This document shows, piece after piece, positions 17,927 through 26,454 of a DNA stretch of 40,848 bases. Source of the stretch: Oscillospiraceae bacterium (GTDB lineage Bacteria; Bacillota; Clostridia; Oscillospirales; Oscillospiraceae); assembly GCA_902781745.1 (NCBI GenBank), contig CACZKM010000010.1:1-40848 (forward strand), in the 5' to 3' direction. The number at the start of each line of letters is the position of its first letter. Position 1 is the stretch's first letter. The translations under genes were made by a program, and so were the position numbers. The notes under the pieces were generated by a model. It saw only the letters and a program-made list of their open reading frames with translations, searched no databases and was not told where the DNA came from.

Positions 17927-19984
17927 TCAGTCCTCCTGAATGGCCTTGGCGTCCTCGATGGCCTTCTGCTGCGCGGCAGGAGGAGCCTCCTCATAGCGCA
18001 CGAAGTGGAAGGAGAAGGAGCCGCGGCTCTGGGTGATGGAGCGCAGGTCGATGGCATAAGTGGTCATCTCGGCCATGGGGACCTCAGCCTCCAGGATCTG
18101 GTCGCCGTCGGGGGTGGGGTTCATGCCCATAACGCGGCCGCGGCGCTTGTTCAGGTCGCCCATAACGTCGCCCAGATAGCTGTCGGGGATGGTGACCTTC
18201 AGCTCGCCGATGGGCTCCAGGATGGTGGGGTTGGCGTTGGCGATGCCTTCCTTGTAAGCCAGTTGTGCGGCGGTCTTGAAGGCGATTTCGCTGGAGTCCA
18301 CGGGGTGATAGGAGCCGTCATACAGAGTGGCCTTCAGACCGACCAGGGGATAGCCGGCCAGGACACCGTGGTTGACCGCGTCCCGCAGGCCCTTTTCCAC
18401 GGCGGGGAAGAAGTTCTTGGGCACGGAGCCGCCGAAGACCTCCTCGGCGAAGATCATCTCTTCGGACTCCTCCTGGGGCTCGAAGCGGATCCACACGTCG
18501 CCGAACTGGCCGGAACCGCCGGTCTGCTTCTTGTGGCGGCCGTGGGCCTCCACCTTCTTGCGGATCTTCTCGCGGTAAGCCACCCGGGCGTCGGACAGCT
18601 CAGCGTCCACACCGAAGCGGCTCTTCAGACGGGAGACCAGCACGTCCAGCTGGATGTCGCCGGCGCCGGAGAGGACCACCTGACGAGTCTCGGCGTTGTT
18701 GACCATAGAGAAGGTGGGGTCTTCCTCGTTCATGCGGATGAGGCCGGAGGCAACCTTGTCGTCCTGGCCCCGGGTCTTGGGGGAGATGGCCTTGGAGAAG
18801 CAGGGCTCCGCGAAGGGGATGGGCGCGGGCTTCACGGCGAACTTGGGATCGCACAGAGCCTCGCCGGTCTTCAGCCGGTCCATCTTGCCCAGAGCGCCGA
18901 TGTCACCGCAGACGATCTCTTTCACTTCTTCGTTCTTCTTGCCCTTCATGGTGTACAGACGGCCCAGCTTGTCGCTGTTGCCGGTGGTGGTGTTCACCAG
19001 GGACATATCGGAGGTCAGCTTGCCGGAGAGCAGCTTGACGAAGGAGTACTTGCCGTACTGGTCAGACACGGTCTTGAAGACGAAGGCCACGGTGGGGCCG
19101 TTGGGATCGCACTTGATCTCCACAGCTTCGCCGGCGTCGTTCTCGGCGGAGACAGGGGCGGCCTCCATGGGATTGGGAGCCATGTCCACGATCATATCCA
19201 TGAGGAAGTTGGTGCCCAGACCGGTAGCGCCGGAGCCCAGGACCACGGGGGCGATCTCGGCGTTCTTCACACCTTCCTTCAGGCCCTTGATGATGTCGGC
19301 AGCGGAGAGCTCACCGGCGTCGAAATACTTCTCCATGAGCTCTTCGTCCGCGCCGGCGGCAGCTTCCATGAGCTCTTCATAGGCAGCCTGCACTTCATCA
19401 GCGATGTCGCCGGGGATGGCGGTCTCGCCCTTGGCGTCGTAGGCCTTCTTGTGGAGCAGGTCCACGAAGCCGCCCACGGAGGTGCCGTCCATGATGGGAT
19501 AGACGATGGGGGTGACGGCGGTGCCGAACTTTTCCTTCAGCGCGGCCACGGTGCCGGCGAAGTCGGCGTTTTCCTCGTCGCAGCGGGAGATGTAGATGAA
19601 ACGGGGCATATTCCGCTCCCGGAGCATCTTCCAGGCCCGGTCGGCGCCTACGCTCAGGCCGTCCTTGGCGGCGCACACCATCACGCCGGTGTCGGCGGCG
19701 TACAGGGCGGAGCACACCTCGCCGTTAAAGTCGAAGTTGCCCGGGGTGTCCAGCACGTTGAGCTTGTGGTCTCTATAGTTCACCGGGGCGGAGGCCATGG
19801 AGATGGAGATCTGGCGCTTGACCTCTTCGGGGTCATAGTCGCAGACGGTGTTGCCATCGGGGGTTTTGCCCAGCCGGTCGGTGCCGCCTGTGAGGAAAAG
19901 CATACTTTCCGCCAGAGAGGTCTTGCCGTTGCCGCCGTGACCGAGCAGACAGACATTGCGGATTTTATCGGTGGAATAGCTCAT
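17927..19984 (-). CDS. Elongation factor G-like GTPase (FusA paralogue)
   Basis: A 685-aa translational GTPase with the EF-G domain order (G domain, beta barrel, domains III-V). It is not the canonical translocase. The P-loop is GHGGNGKTS (residues 15-23), as in EF-G2-like paralogues rather than the AHIDAGKTT type. The G3 motif reads DTPGNFDF, lacking the usual DTPGH histidine. The G4 motif reads SRCD where NKMD is expected (YISRCDEENADF). The domain IV segment KKQTGGSGQFGDVWIRFEP is well kept. The start is supported by AAGGAGA. It has its own strong promoter. The role is unknown: a ribosome-associated stress or quality-control GTPase is possible, and weak nucleotide specificity is an inference from the G4 change. 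Confidence 0.9.
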   Translation of the reverse strand: MSYSTDKIRNVCLLGHGGNGKTSLAESMLFLTGGTDRLGKTPDGNTVCDYDPEEVKRQISISMASAPVNYRDHKLNVLDTPGNFDFNGEVCSALYAADTGVMVCAAKDGLSVGADRAWKMLRERNMPRFIYISRCDEENADFAGTVAALKEKFGTAVTPIVYPIMDGTSVGGFVDLLHKKAYDAKGETAIPGDIADEVQAAYEELMEAAAGADEELMEKYFDAGELSAADIIKGLKEGVKNAEIAPVVLGSGATGLGTNFLMDMIVDMAPNPMEAAPVSAENDAGEAVEIKCDPNGPTVAFVFKTVSDQYGKYSFVKLLSGKLTSDMSLVNTTTGNSDKLGRLYTMKGKKNEEVKEIVCGDIGALGKMDRLKTGEALCDPKFAVKPAPIPFAEPCFSKAISPKTRGQDDKVASGLIRMNEEDPTFSMVNNAETRQVVLSGAGDIQLDVLVSRLKSRFGVDAELSDARVAYREKIRKKVEAHGRHKKQTGGSGQFGDVWIRFEPQEESEEMIFAEEVFGGSVPKNFFPAVEKGLRDAVNHGVLAGYPLVGLKATLYDGSYHPVDSSEIAFKTAAQLAYKEGIANANPTILEPIGELKVTIPDSYLGDVMGDLNKRRGRVMGMNPTPDGDQILEAEVPMAEMTTYAIDLRSITQSRGSFSFHFVRYEEAPPAAQQKAIEDAKAIQED

Positions 19985-20052
19985 AACAGTTGTCTCTCCT
20001 TCATTACAGATGGGCGGGCTTCTCCCGCCAAGGAAATCGTTCCATGAGGATT

Positions 20053-20081
20053 AGTATACAACAAGATAGGAGTTCTGACAA
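20053..20081 (-). promoter_or_regulatory. Strong promoter of the EF-G-like gene
   Basis: On the minus strand: TTGTCA (20076-20081), 17-base spacer, TATACT (20053-20058). It lies in the 315-base region 19985-20299, which holds this promoter and the divergent dusB promoter and nothing else I can call. Confidence 0.85.
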
Positions 20082-20244
20082 CAGAAAAATAGTTACTTTA
20101 GTAAAATATTTTGACGAAACTGACGGTTTCCTTGTGTGTGCTATCAAATCCTCCGCCATTCTGCCGGTTGCATTCTCGGTGCTCCCGGGTTTCGTGGACC
20201 TGCGGGGGCATTTCACAGTCTGCGTCATTTCCGGTTCCGCGCCC

Positions 20245-20274
20245 TTGTCAGCGCCGCGGACTTTATGGTATGAT
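20245..20274 (+). promoter_or_regulatory. Promoter of the dusB-sigma-anti-sigma operon
   Basis: TTGTCA (20245-20250), 18-base spacer, TATGAT (20269-20274), about 25 bases before the dusB start. It is divergent from the EF-G-like promoter. Confidence 0.82.
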
Positions 20275-20299
20275 ACAATTAAAGAAAGAAGGTGGACCC

Positions 20300-21289
20300 A
20301 TGCGCATCGGACCCGTATCCATTCCCACCCCCCTCATCCTGGCCCCAATGGCCGGGGTCACGGACATCGCCTTTCGGGCGATCTGCCGGGAGCTGGGGGC
20401 GGGCTATACCCTCACAGAGATGGTCAGCGCCAAGGCTCTGTGCTATCAGGACAAGAAGACCATCCCTTTGATGGAACTGGGGCCTGAGGAGCATCCCGCC
20501 GGGGTGCAGGTCTTCGGCAGCGATCCGGTGTGCATGGAGGAGGCCGCCGCCATCATCCGGGAGGTCTCCCGGGCGGACGTCATCGACATCAACATGGGCT
20601 GTCCCGTGCCCAAGATCGCCAACAACGGCGACGGCTCCGGTCTGCTGAAGGACCTGGACAAGGCCTGCCGGGTGGCCGAAGCTGTGCTCCGGGGAGCGGG
20701 GGAGACCCCCGTTACGGTAAAGATGCGGCTGGGCTGGGACCGGGGCTCTATCGTCTGCCTGGAGCTGGCCAAAGCCCTGGAAGAGCTGGGGGTGGCCGCC
20801 GTCACCCTCCACGGCCGGACCAAGGTGCAGATGTATGGCGGCACTGCCAACTGGGACTATATCCGGGAGATGAAACAGACTCTGTCCATCCCCGTTATCG
20901 CCAACGGGGATGTGTTCTCCGGCCGGGACGCCGCCCGCATTTTGAAGTACACCGGGGCCGACGGCGTGATGATTGCCCGGGGCTGCTTTGGAAATCCCTG
21001 GATCTTCCAACAGGCCAAGGCCGCGCTAGAGGGAAAGGAGATCCCGCCGCTGCCACCCCTGGCCCAGCGGTGCGACACGGCGGTGCGGCAGTTTGAGCTG
21101 GCCGCCCAGTATAAAAGCGAGCGGATCGCCTGTCTGGAGGCCCGGAAGCACTACGCCTGGTATTTGAAGGGCGTTCCCCACGCCGGGTACTGGAAGGGCG
21201 AGATATCGAAGATCACCACGCTGGAGGACGTATATCGGGTGACAGCGGGGATCAAACGGGAGCTGCGTGATGCCGATGAAGAACGATGA
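20300..21289 (+). CDS. dusB: tRNA-dihydrouridine synthase, DusB type
   Basis: An FMN enzyme that reduces uridines in the tRNA D-loop using NADPH. The TIM-barrel start LAPMAGVTDIAFRAICRE is at about residues 14-31. The catalytic cysteine is in NMGCPVPKI. VTVKMRLGW, TLHGRT and PVIANGDV line the FMN site. I set the start at ATG 20300 (AAGAAGGTGG upstream, family N-terminus MRIGPVSI); a longer upstream frame has no family sequence. The 329 aa are normal length. Its 3' end overlaps the ECF sigma gene by about 20 bases, so translation of the two is likely coupled. Confidence 0.95.
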   Translation: MRIGPVSIPTPLILAPMAGVTDIAFRAICRELGAGYTLTEMVSAKALCYQDKKTIPLMELGPEEHPAGVQVFGSDPVCMEEAAAIIREVSRADVIDINMGCPVPKIANNGDGSGLLKDLDKACRVAEAVLRGAGETPVTVKMRLGWDRGSIVCLELAKALEELGVAAVTLHGRTKVQMYGGTANWDYIREMKQTLSIPVIANGDVFSGRDAARILKYTGADGVMIARGCFGNPWIFQQAKAALEGKEIPPLPPLAQRCDTAVRQFELAAQYKSERIACLEARKHYAWYLKGVPHAGYWKGEISKITTLEDVYRVTAGIKRELRDADEER

Positions 21290-21890
21290 CCGTACCCTGG
21301 CCCAGCGGGCCGGACGGGGAGACCAGGAGGCCTTTGCCCAACTGGTGGAGCGGTATACCGGCCTGGTCTATTCCCTTGCTGTGCAGCGGGTGGGGAACCA
21401 CCACGACGCGGAGGACGTTGCCCAGACAGTCTTCCTCAAGGCGTGGAAGGCGCTGCCCGGATTCCGGGGAGACGCCGCCTTTTCCACCTGGCTCTACCGC
21501 ATGACCGCCAACGCCGCCACGGACCTTCTCCGCCAGCGGGGGCGGCGGGAAACGCCCCTGTCCCTGGACGATCCCGATCTGCCCCAGACCTCCCATCCGG
21601 GACCGGGTCCCGTCGAGCGGGCCCAGGAGGCGGAGCGGCGGGAGGCCCTGGCCGACGCCGTAGACGCCCTGCCGGAGCAGGCCCGGGCCATCCTCCTTCT
21701 GCGGGAGCTGGAGGGCCTGTCCTACGAGGAGATCGCCGCGGCGCTGGACCTTCCTATGGGGACGGTCCGGTCCAGACTGGCCCGGGCCAGGAAGGCCCTG
21801 GCGAAAACTTTGCGGAACCAGGGGAACTTATGGGACGAAACAGCGTCTAAACCCGGGAAGGGAGAAGGGGGGAGAGACCGTGAGCCATGA
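21270..21890 (+). CDS. ECF-type RNA polymerase sigma factor
   Basis: An extracytoplasmic-function sigma factor, directing RNA polymerase to stress-type promoters. Region 2 covers about residues 18-85 (FAQLVERYTGLVYSLAVQRVG, DAEDVAQTVFLKAWKAL, FSTWLYRMTANAATDLLR). Region 4 covers about 130-185 (LPEQARAILLLRELEGLSYEEIAAALDLPMGTVRSRLARARKAL, shortened in meaning: the classic helix-turn-helix). Starts at GTG 21267, ATG 21270 or ATG 21276 are possible; GGGAG at 21258-21262 fits 21270 best. It overlaps dusB upstream and the anti-sigma gene downstream by 11 bases. The group resembles SigW/RpoE-like factors. No clear self-target promoter was found upstream. Confidence 0.93.
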   Translation: MPMKNDDRTLAQRAGRGDQEAFAQLVERYTGLVYSLAVQRVGNHHDAEDVAQTVFLKAWKALPGFRGDAAFSTWLYRMTANAATDLLRQRGRRETPLSLDDPDLPQTSHPGPGPVERAQEAERREALADAVDALPEQARAILLLRELEGLSYEEIAAALDLPMGTVRSRLARARKALAKTLRNQGNLWDETASKPGKGEGGRDREP

Positions 21891-22881
21891 AGCCTATGAG
21901 GTCCTTATCAGCGCGCAGTTGGACGGAGAACTGACGCCGGAGGAGGAAGCCCGGCTGGAGGAGCATCTGGCGGCCTGCCCCCAATGCCGGCAGACCAGAG
22001 CGGAGATGGAGAAGGTCCATCAGCTCCTGCTGGGTGCCGCCGCAGTCCCGCCCCCCGGTTTGCAGAAAACGATCCTGGCCGGGCTGGAGTCCCAGCCGAA
22101 CAGGAAAGCCCTGTGGGGCCGCCGGATCGCCCCCTTTGCCGCAGCGGCGGTGGTGGCCCTGGTGGTCCTTGGCGTGGTAAAACCGGAGCTGCCTTTCACC
22201 GGAGCCGGAGACCAGGCGGCCGCCCAGGAGTACGCTGTTGCCGCCGAGGAGCCGGCCACAGAAGGGGCCGAGAAGGCTGCGGAGGAGGAGGCGGCGACAG
22301 CAGAGGAGAGCGACGGGCTGGTAGAGGAAACAGAAGAGGCTGTGGAGAGCACCGAGCCCACCCAGCAAACCACATCCGTTCCAAGCAATCGTCCCCAGAC
22401 TCCTGCGGTTTCGCCCGCCCCAAAGCCTCAGCCCGCGCCGGAGGAGGCGAAAGCCAATGCTGCCCAGGCGCAGGCCGAGCCAACGGCTGCGGAGGATGTA
22501 CCGATGGAAGCCGCCGCGGTGGAGCCCGAAGCAGCGGACACCGAGACGGCCGGCGCGGATGCCGCAACGGAGGAGCCGGCAGATCCATCAGCCACGCAGA
22601 CTGAGGAAACCGCCGAACCGGAAGAAGCGGAGCCGGCCACAGAGTCTGCCGCCACCGGCGGAAGTGAAGAAGAAACCAAGGAGCCGGTCAATCAGTCCTC
22701 TACCCTCACCTGGCAGCAGGCCAAGGAGCGGCTGGCCGCCTACCTGGGCGGAGTGCCCTCCGATCTCACCGCCCAGGGCATGAGCGCGGACGGCGAGCGC
22801 TGGCTCTTCACCGCCGGAGGCAGCCGCTATGCGGTGGATATGCACACCGGCGCAGTGATCCCCCTGGGCAGCGGGCAGTAA
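21880..22881 (+). CDS. Zinc-finger transmembrane anti-sigma factor
   Basis: Should hold the preceding ECF sigma factor inactive at the membrane. The N-terminal zinc anti-sigma motif H-x3-C-x2-C is visible (HLAACPQC, about residues 28-35). One membrane helix lies at about 86-105 (FAAAAVVALVVLGVV). Outside is a long low-complexity stretch of about 150 residues rich in Ala, Glu, Pro and Thr. The last 60 residues form a compact PepSY-like end (LTWQQAKERLAAYLGG, YAVDMHTGAVIPL). The start is GTG 21880 behind AAGGGGGGAG. Release by proteolysis, possibly through RseP-type cleavage, is inferred from the family. Its extracellular part is unusually long. Confidence 0.88.
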   Translation: MSHEAYEVLISAQLDGELTPEEEARLEEHLAACPQCRQTRAEMEKVHQLLLGAAAVPPPGLQKTILAGLESQPNRKALWGRRIAPFAAAAVVALVVLGVVKPELPFTGAGDQAAAQEYAVAAEEPATEGAEKAAEEEAATAEESDGLVEETEEAVESTEPTQQTTSVPSNRPQTPAVSPAPKPQPAPEEAKANAAQAQAEPTAAEDVPMEAAAVEPEAADTETAGADAATEEPADPSATQTEETAEPEEAEPATESAATGGSEEETKEPVNQSSTLTWQQAKERLAAYLGGVPSDLTAQGMSADGERWLFTAGGSRYAVDMHTGAVIPLGSGQ

Positions 22882-22953
22882 TTTATATTCGAGAATGAAG
22901 GCTGATGCGCACCCATGAAATGGAGCGGACAACAGAATCGGAAAAAACAATAT

Positions 22954-22999
22954 AATACCTCCTGTGTAGGGCGTTGCGTCTACGCAGGAGGTATTTTTT
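22954..22999. terminator. Bidirectional terminator after the anti-sigma gene
   Basis: A 16-bp stem with one G-U pair (22954-22969 with 22980-22995), 10-base loop and six T residues from 22994. It separates the anti-sigma gene from the convergent response regulator gene. Confidence 0.9.
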
Positions 23000-23007
23000 G
23001 CAGCCGG

Positions 23008-23853
23008 TCATTCCCTGCTGGCATGGAGCAGGGCAGAGAGAAACTTTTTGATCTTCACGTTGCCCCTCTGGTCTGTCTTCCCTTGGATATAATCCATCTC
23101 CTTCCGGACCTGGTCAAAGCTGTAGAGCATCCCGGCGTATTCGGAGAAATCCTCGTTGTAATAATCGTCCAGGCCCATGTGGGCCAGATTGGTCATCCCC
23201 GCGGCGGCCGCCCGGCGGATGCGCTGTTCCATGCTCTTGGGGGAGTCGGAGAACCGGGCGCAGATGTCCTTTAGGGTGACGCTTCCCGGTTCTTCCTCCC
23301 GGCGAAGGAAATCGGCGCAAACCGTCAGGATGTCATCGGCCCCGGTGACGCCCAGGATGCCGATCCGGGACAGGATGCGGCGGAGCTTCTCCAATTCCGG
23401 GGACCTGTCCTCCGGAGAGACGGGCTTTTCCCCGCCGCCGCTGGCGGAGAGGAGCTTCGTCATCTGGTCCATGGTCCGCTGGAGGCTCTGCTTCTGGGCC
23501 ACGTTCTGAATGACGCTGACCACCTCCACGCCGTTGATGGGCTTCTGGATAAAGAACTCCACCCCCGCGTCGTAGGCCGCAGCGATCATATCCTTGCTGG
23601 AGACCTGGGAGAGCATGATGTAGGAGGCCGCCGGAAGGATCTGCCGGGCCTTCTTCACAAAGGTCACCCCGTCCATGCCCGGCATCAGCAGGTCAGCGAT
23701 CACCAGATCGGGCTGGGTATAGCGCAGATCCTCCAGGGCCTCCGCCGGGTCCTGGGAGAAGCCGCACACCCGCCCCAGCTCCTTCTGCCGGATGATCCGC
23801 TTGAGGATATCCGTCACATTGGGGTCGTCATCCAAAAGAAAAATACTGATCAT
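23008..23853 (-). CDS. Response regulator with YcbB-type DNA-binding domain (GlnL-like)
   Basis: A two-component transcription regulator. The receiver domain (about 1-120) has the acidic pocket D8-D10, the phospho-acceptor D54 in LVIADLLMPGMDG, and the lysine in FIQKPING. Residues about 150-281 fit the YcbB output domain (RRILSRIGILGVTGADDILTVCADFL, RIRRAAAAGMTNLAHMGLDDYYNEDF). YcbB, now called GlnL, controls glutamine use in Bacillus; the target here is unknown. The ATG overlaps the stop of the kinase gene by four bases, which indicates translational coupling. 281 aa, close to the family length. Confidence 0.92.
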   Translation of the reverse strand: MISIFLLDDDPNVTDILKRIIRQKELGRVCGFSQDPAEALEDLRYTQPDLVIADLLMPGMDGVTFVKKARQILPAASYIMLSQVSSKDMIAAAYDAGVEFFIQKPINGVEVVSVIQNVAQKQSLQRTMDQMTKLLSASGGGEKPVSPEDRSPELEKLRRILSRIGILGVTGADDILTVCADFLRREEEPGSVTLKDICARFSDSPKSMEQRIRRAAAAGMTNLAHMGLDDYYNEDFSEYAGMLYSFDQVRKEMDYIQGKTDQRGNVKIKKFLSALLHASRE

Positions 23854-25112
23854 GCGCCCAGTACCTCCCAGTCATCCTTGGGGAGCAGGATGGAAAAGGT
23901 CGTCCCGCCGCTCCCTGTATCTACGGCGATCCTGCCGTGAAGGGTGTGCTCTACGATGTCCTGCACGATGGGCAGGCCCAGGCCCCGGGCCACCACGCCG
24001 GTCTCATAGTTGATCTTGGTGGAAAAGCCGGGGGAGAACAGACGGTCCAGATCCTCCGGCGGGATGCCGGGCCCGTTGTCGGAGACAGAGAGCCGCCAGC
24101 CCGCAGAGGTCGCTTCCTCCCGAAGGTCAATGACCGTGCCGCCTGCCTCCACCGCGTTGCTGATCAGGTTGCGAAACACCGAGAGCAGGGGATAGATCTC
24201 CCGCACATAGAGCCTGTCAGGGCAGTCGATGCGGATCTCCGCCGTACGCTCCGAGTCCGCCAGCAGCTTCTGGACCGACTGGCGGAGGATAAGCAGAAGT
24301 TCAGGCAGCTCCATGCCCTCCTGGGTGCGCTCCTCCTCCATGGCCTCGGAAAGTCCACGCATAATGAGGAGGTATTCCTTTTTGATCTCATGGATGTCCT
24401 TGGCCACGCTCAGGGCTTTTGCCGCCGTTTCCTCGTCCCCGGCGCCTTGAAGCTGCCGGTACAGCTCATAGGATTCATTCATGACCTGCTCCACCTGGCC
24501 GGCGTTTTTTCCCATCCAGGTCACCTCTCCGCCCAGACGGGACATCAGCAGGAGCAGCCGCTGGTAGCGCTCCGCGTTGGAGCGCTTCAAAAGGACCAGA
24601 CGGTACCGGTCAAAGAAGGCCAGGATCCCCCACAGCAGGATGGTGCGGAACACCGCCGCCGCCACCAGCACCAGAATGGTCCGGTTCCAGTCCCGCCCCA
24701 GACCCGGCCGGACGGCGATCTCTCCCAGGTTGGAGAGGAGGTCCAGCCCGGCGGTAAAACACAGAAAGACAGGCCGGTGGAGCGGCCGGGCCGCGGACCG
24801 GGCGTAAACCCAAAGACCGGTTCCGTAGATCAGGAAAAAGACGATTTCCGGCCCGGCGGAGACCATGGCCTGCAGAACGTCCTCCCCCTTGGCGTAATAC
24901 AGCAGAGTCCGGGTCAGGAAGGTCCCTGCGGCGGTGAGAAGGGTCACGGGAAAGACACTGACGTCTTCCAGAAAGTAAATAGCGGCGGAGAAGCAGGTCA
25001 CAGCGACGGAAATGCGGAAATCCATCGCAAGGGGGCTCAGGCTAAATTGGGCGGCGGCGATGAGCAGCAGGCTCAGGGCCAGTGTCCGCCGAAAGCTTGT
25101 CCGTTTCTCCAT
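23850..25112 (-). CDS. Membrane sensor histidine kinase (GlnK-like partner)
   Basis: 420 aa. The N-terminal 170 residues hold about six membrane segments without a large outer loop, so it may sense a membrane or transported signal. The phosphorylation site is likely H241 in DIHEIKKEYLLIMRG. The ATPase domain shows the N box NLISNAVEAGG, the G1 box DNGPGIPPEDL, the F box GFSTK and the G2 box ARGLGLPIVQDIV. AGGAAAGGAGG precedes the ATG. It forms a two-gene operon with the response regulator. This architecture matches the GlnK/YcbA group by general recognition. The divergence of the membrane part leaves the ligand open. Confidence 0.93.
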   Translation of the reverse strand: MEKRTSFRRTLALSLLLIAAAQFSLSPLAMDFRISVAVTCFSAAIYFLEDVSVFPVTLLTAAGTFLTRTLLYYAKGEDVLQAMVSAGPEIVFFLIYGTGLWVYARSAARPLHRPVFLCFTAGLDLLSNLGEIAVRPGLGRDWNRTILVLVAAAVFRTILLWGILAFFDRYRLVLLKRSNAERYQRLLLLMSRLGGEVTWMGKNAGQVEQVMNESYELYRQLQGAGDEETAAKALSVAKDIHEIKKEYLLIMRGLSEAMEEERTQEGMELPELLLILRQSVQKLLADSERTAEIRIDCPDRLYVREIYPLLSVFRNLISNAVEAGGTVIDLREEATSAGWRLSVSDNGPGIPPEDLDRLFSPGFSTKINYETGVVARGLGLPIVQDIVEHTLHGRIAVDTGSGGTTFSILLPKDDWEVLGA

Positions 25113-25151
25113 GGAGCGTCCTCCTTTCCTGATTCGTCTTCATGAGACAGC

Positions 25152-25180
25152 ATCATAGCACATACGACGCCGCCCGTCAA
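25152..25180 (-). promoter_or_regulatory. Promoter of the kinase-regulator operon
   Basis: On the minus strand: TTGACG (25175-25180), 17-base spacer, TATGAT (25152-25157), about 40 bases before the kinase start. It lies directly beyond the ykvI terminator. Confidence 0.85.
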
Positions 25181-25182
25181 AA

Positions 25183-25235
25183 GAAGAATACGCGAACAGC
25201 AGACCGGGGAAGTCTGGGCTGTTCGCGTGTTCTTC
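25183..25235 (-). terminator. Terminator after ykvI
   Basis: An 18-bp stem (25183-25200 with 25218-25235) with one G-U pair. The loop region can pair further (25201-25204 with 25212-25215). On the minus strand it is followed by TTTTG. Confidence 0.82.
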
Positions 25236-25276
25236 CGTGTTTGAGAAAAGAATGAGAGACTTGTTATCCGTTTAGA

Positions 25277-26419
25277 TTAGTTGACAGACATGGTGGTTTC
25301 CGCGGTCCCGCCCACATAGATGGGCTTCTTCTCCTGGTGAGCGTGCTTGACGCGCTTGGTCTGGAACTCCCGCCAGGCGATGAACCCGAAGAGGATGACG
25401 CCGGCGTAGCCGCTGAAGGGATAGATGATATTGACCAGAGCCTTAAAGTCGGTCATGCCCAGCACCAGGCCCAGGGCGGAGAGGATCAGCGCCACCAGGA
25501 CGAACTTCCGGGAGCCGTCCTGGGCAAAGTGCCGGACGACGCCCCACAGCATGGGGACGGTGGTGGTGTAGATCCCGCAGCAGATGATGACCGAGAAGAC
25601 CAGGCCCACCATGGGGTGGATGTGGTCAGCCAGGACCAGCGTGGGGACGGCCTTGTCAAAGACGTCGCCCAGGTTGGCCAGGAGCCCCAGGTTCATGGCC
25701 AGGATGGCGGCGCCGAAGAGAACGCCTCCCAGCACACCGCCCCGGCAGGCCTCCTTGCTGCTGTTGGCAAAGCGGCCCATGGAGCAGGAGAGGATCATGA
25801 CCACAATGGCGTTGAAGCCGGGATAGAGGATGGCGGAGCCCAGCCAGCCGCCCTGGGTCTTGGTGATCTCCAGGGTGGGAAGCAGGGAACTGACGGTTTT
25901 CAGCCCCTCAACGTTGGAAGCAATGCTGTAGACCCCCACAGCCAGGGCAAAGACGATGATCACGGTGCCCAGGCTCCCCAGGATGTCTGTGAGCTTGGTC
26001 AGACCCAGGATCACGGTGAAGAAGGCGGCGGCTGCCATGGTCACCCGGCCCACCATGGGGTCCAGACCAAAGTATTCGGACAGGGTCGCGCCGGCGCCGG
26101 CGATCATGACCACATAGATGCCGTAGAGGAAGACCTGGAAGAGGATCTCAAAGAACCGGGAGAGCTTGGGGCCAAAGTAGAAGCCCATGATCTCGCCGGG
26201 CTCCTTGAACTGCTGCTCATAGCCGTGCTTCATAAACATCCCGCCGCACCAGGCAAACAGGATCGTGGTCACCGCGACGCCTGCCAGGCTCATGAGACCG
26301 TGGGCGGAGAAGAACTGCATGATCTCCTGCCCAGTGGCAAAGCCCGATCCAATGGCGCAGGCCAGATAGGCCCCGGCGAATTTCACGACATTCTTCATGC
26401 TGACCGAATTGCTGTTCAT
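25277..26419 (-). CDS. YkvI-family membrane transporter-like protein
   Basis: A 380-aa integral membrane protein with about ten helices. The N-terminal GAYLACAIGSGFATGQEIMQFF is typical of YkvI proteins, distant members of the amino-acid transporter (APC/LeuT-like) fold; the unwound first helix near GSGFATGQE is expected to bind substrate. No substrate is established for the family. AAGGAGAG precedes ATG 26419. It lies 36 bases after the universal stress gene, and the two likely share a transcript. The adjacent GlnK/GlnL-like system makes an amino-acid substrate attractive, but this is only inference from neighbourhood. Confidence 0.85.
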   Translation of the reverse strand: MNSNSVSMKNVVKFAGAYLACAIGSGFATGQEIMQFFSAHGLMSLAGVAVTTILFAWCGGMFMKHGYEQQFKEPGEIMGFYFGPKLSRFFEILFQVFLYGIYVVMIAGAGATLSEYFGLDPMVGRVTMAAAAFFTVILGLTKLTDILGSLGTVIIVFALAVGVYSIASNVEGLKTVSSLLPTLEITKTQGGWLGSAILYPGFNAIVVMILSCSMGRFANSSKEACRGGVLGGVLFGAAILAMNLGLLANLGDVFDKAVPTLVLADHIHPMVGLVFSVIICCGIYTTTVPMLWGVVRHFAQDGSRKFVLVALILSALGLVLGMTDFKALVNIIYPFSGYAGVILFGFIAWREFQTKRVKHAHQEKKPIYVGGTAETTMSVN

Positions 26420-26454
26420 TGTGATTCTCTCCTTTTCTATTCCCGACGGCCGGT

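Noticed and set aside
17906-20047. A 713-codon plus-strand frame opposite the EF-G-like gene
   Set aside because: Antisense shadow; the minus strand carries a full GTPase with ribosome site and promoter.
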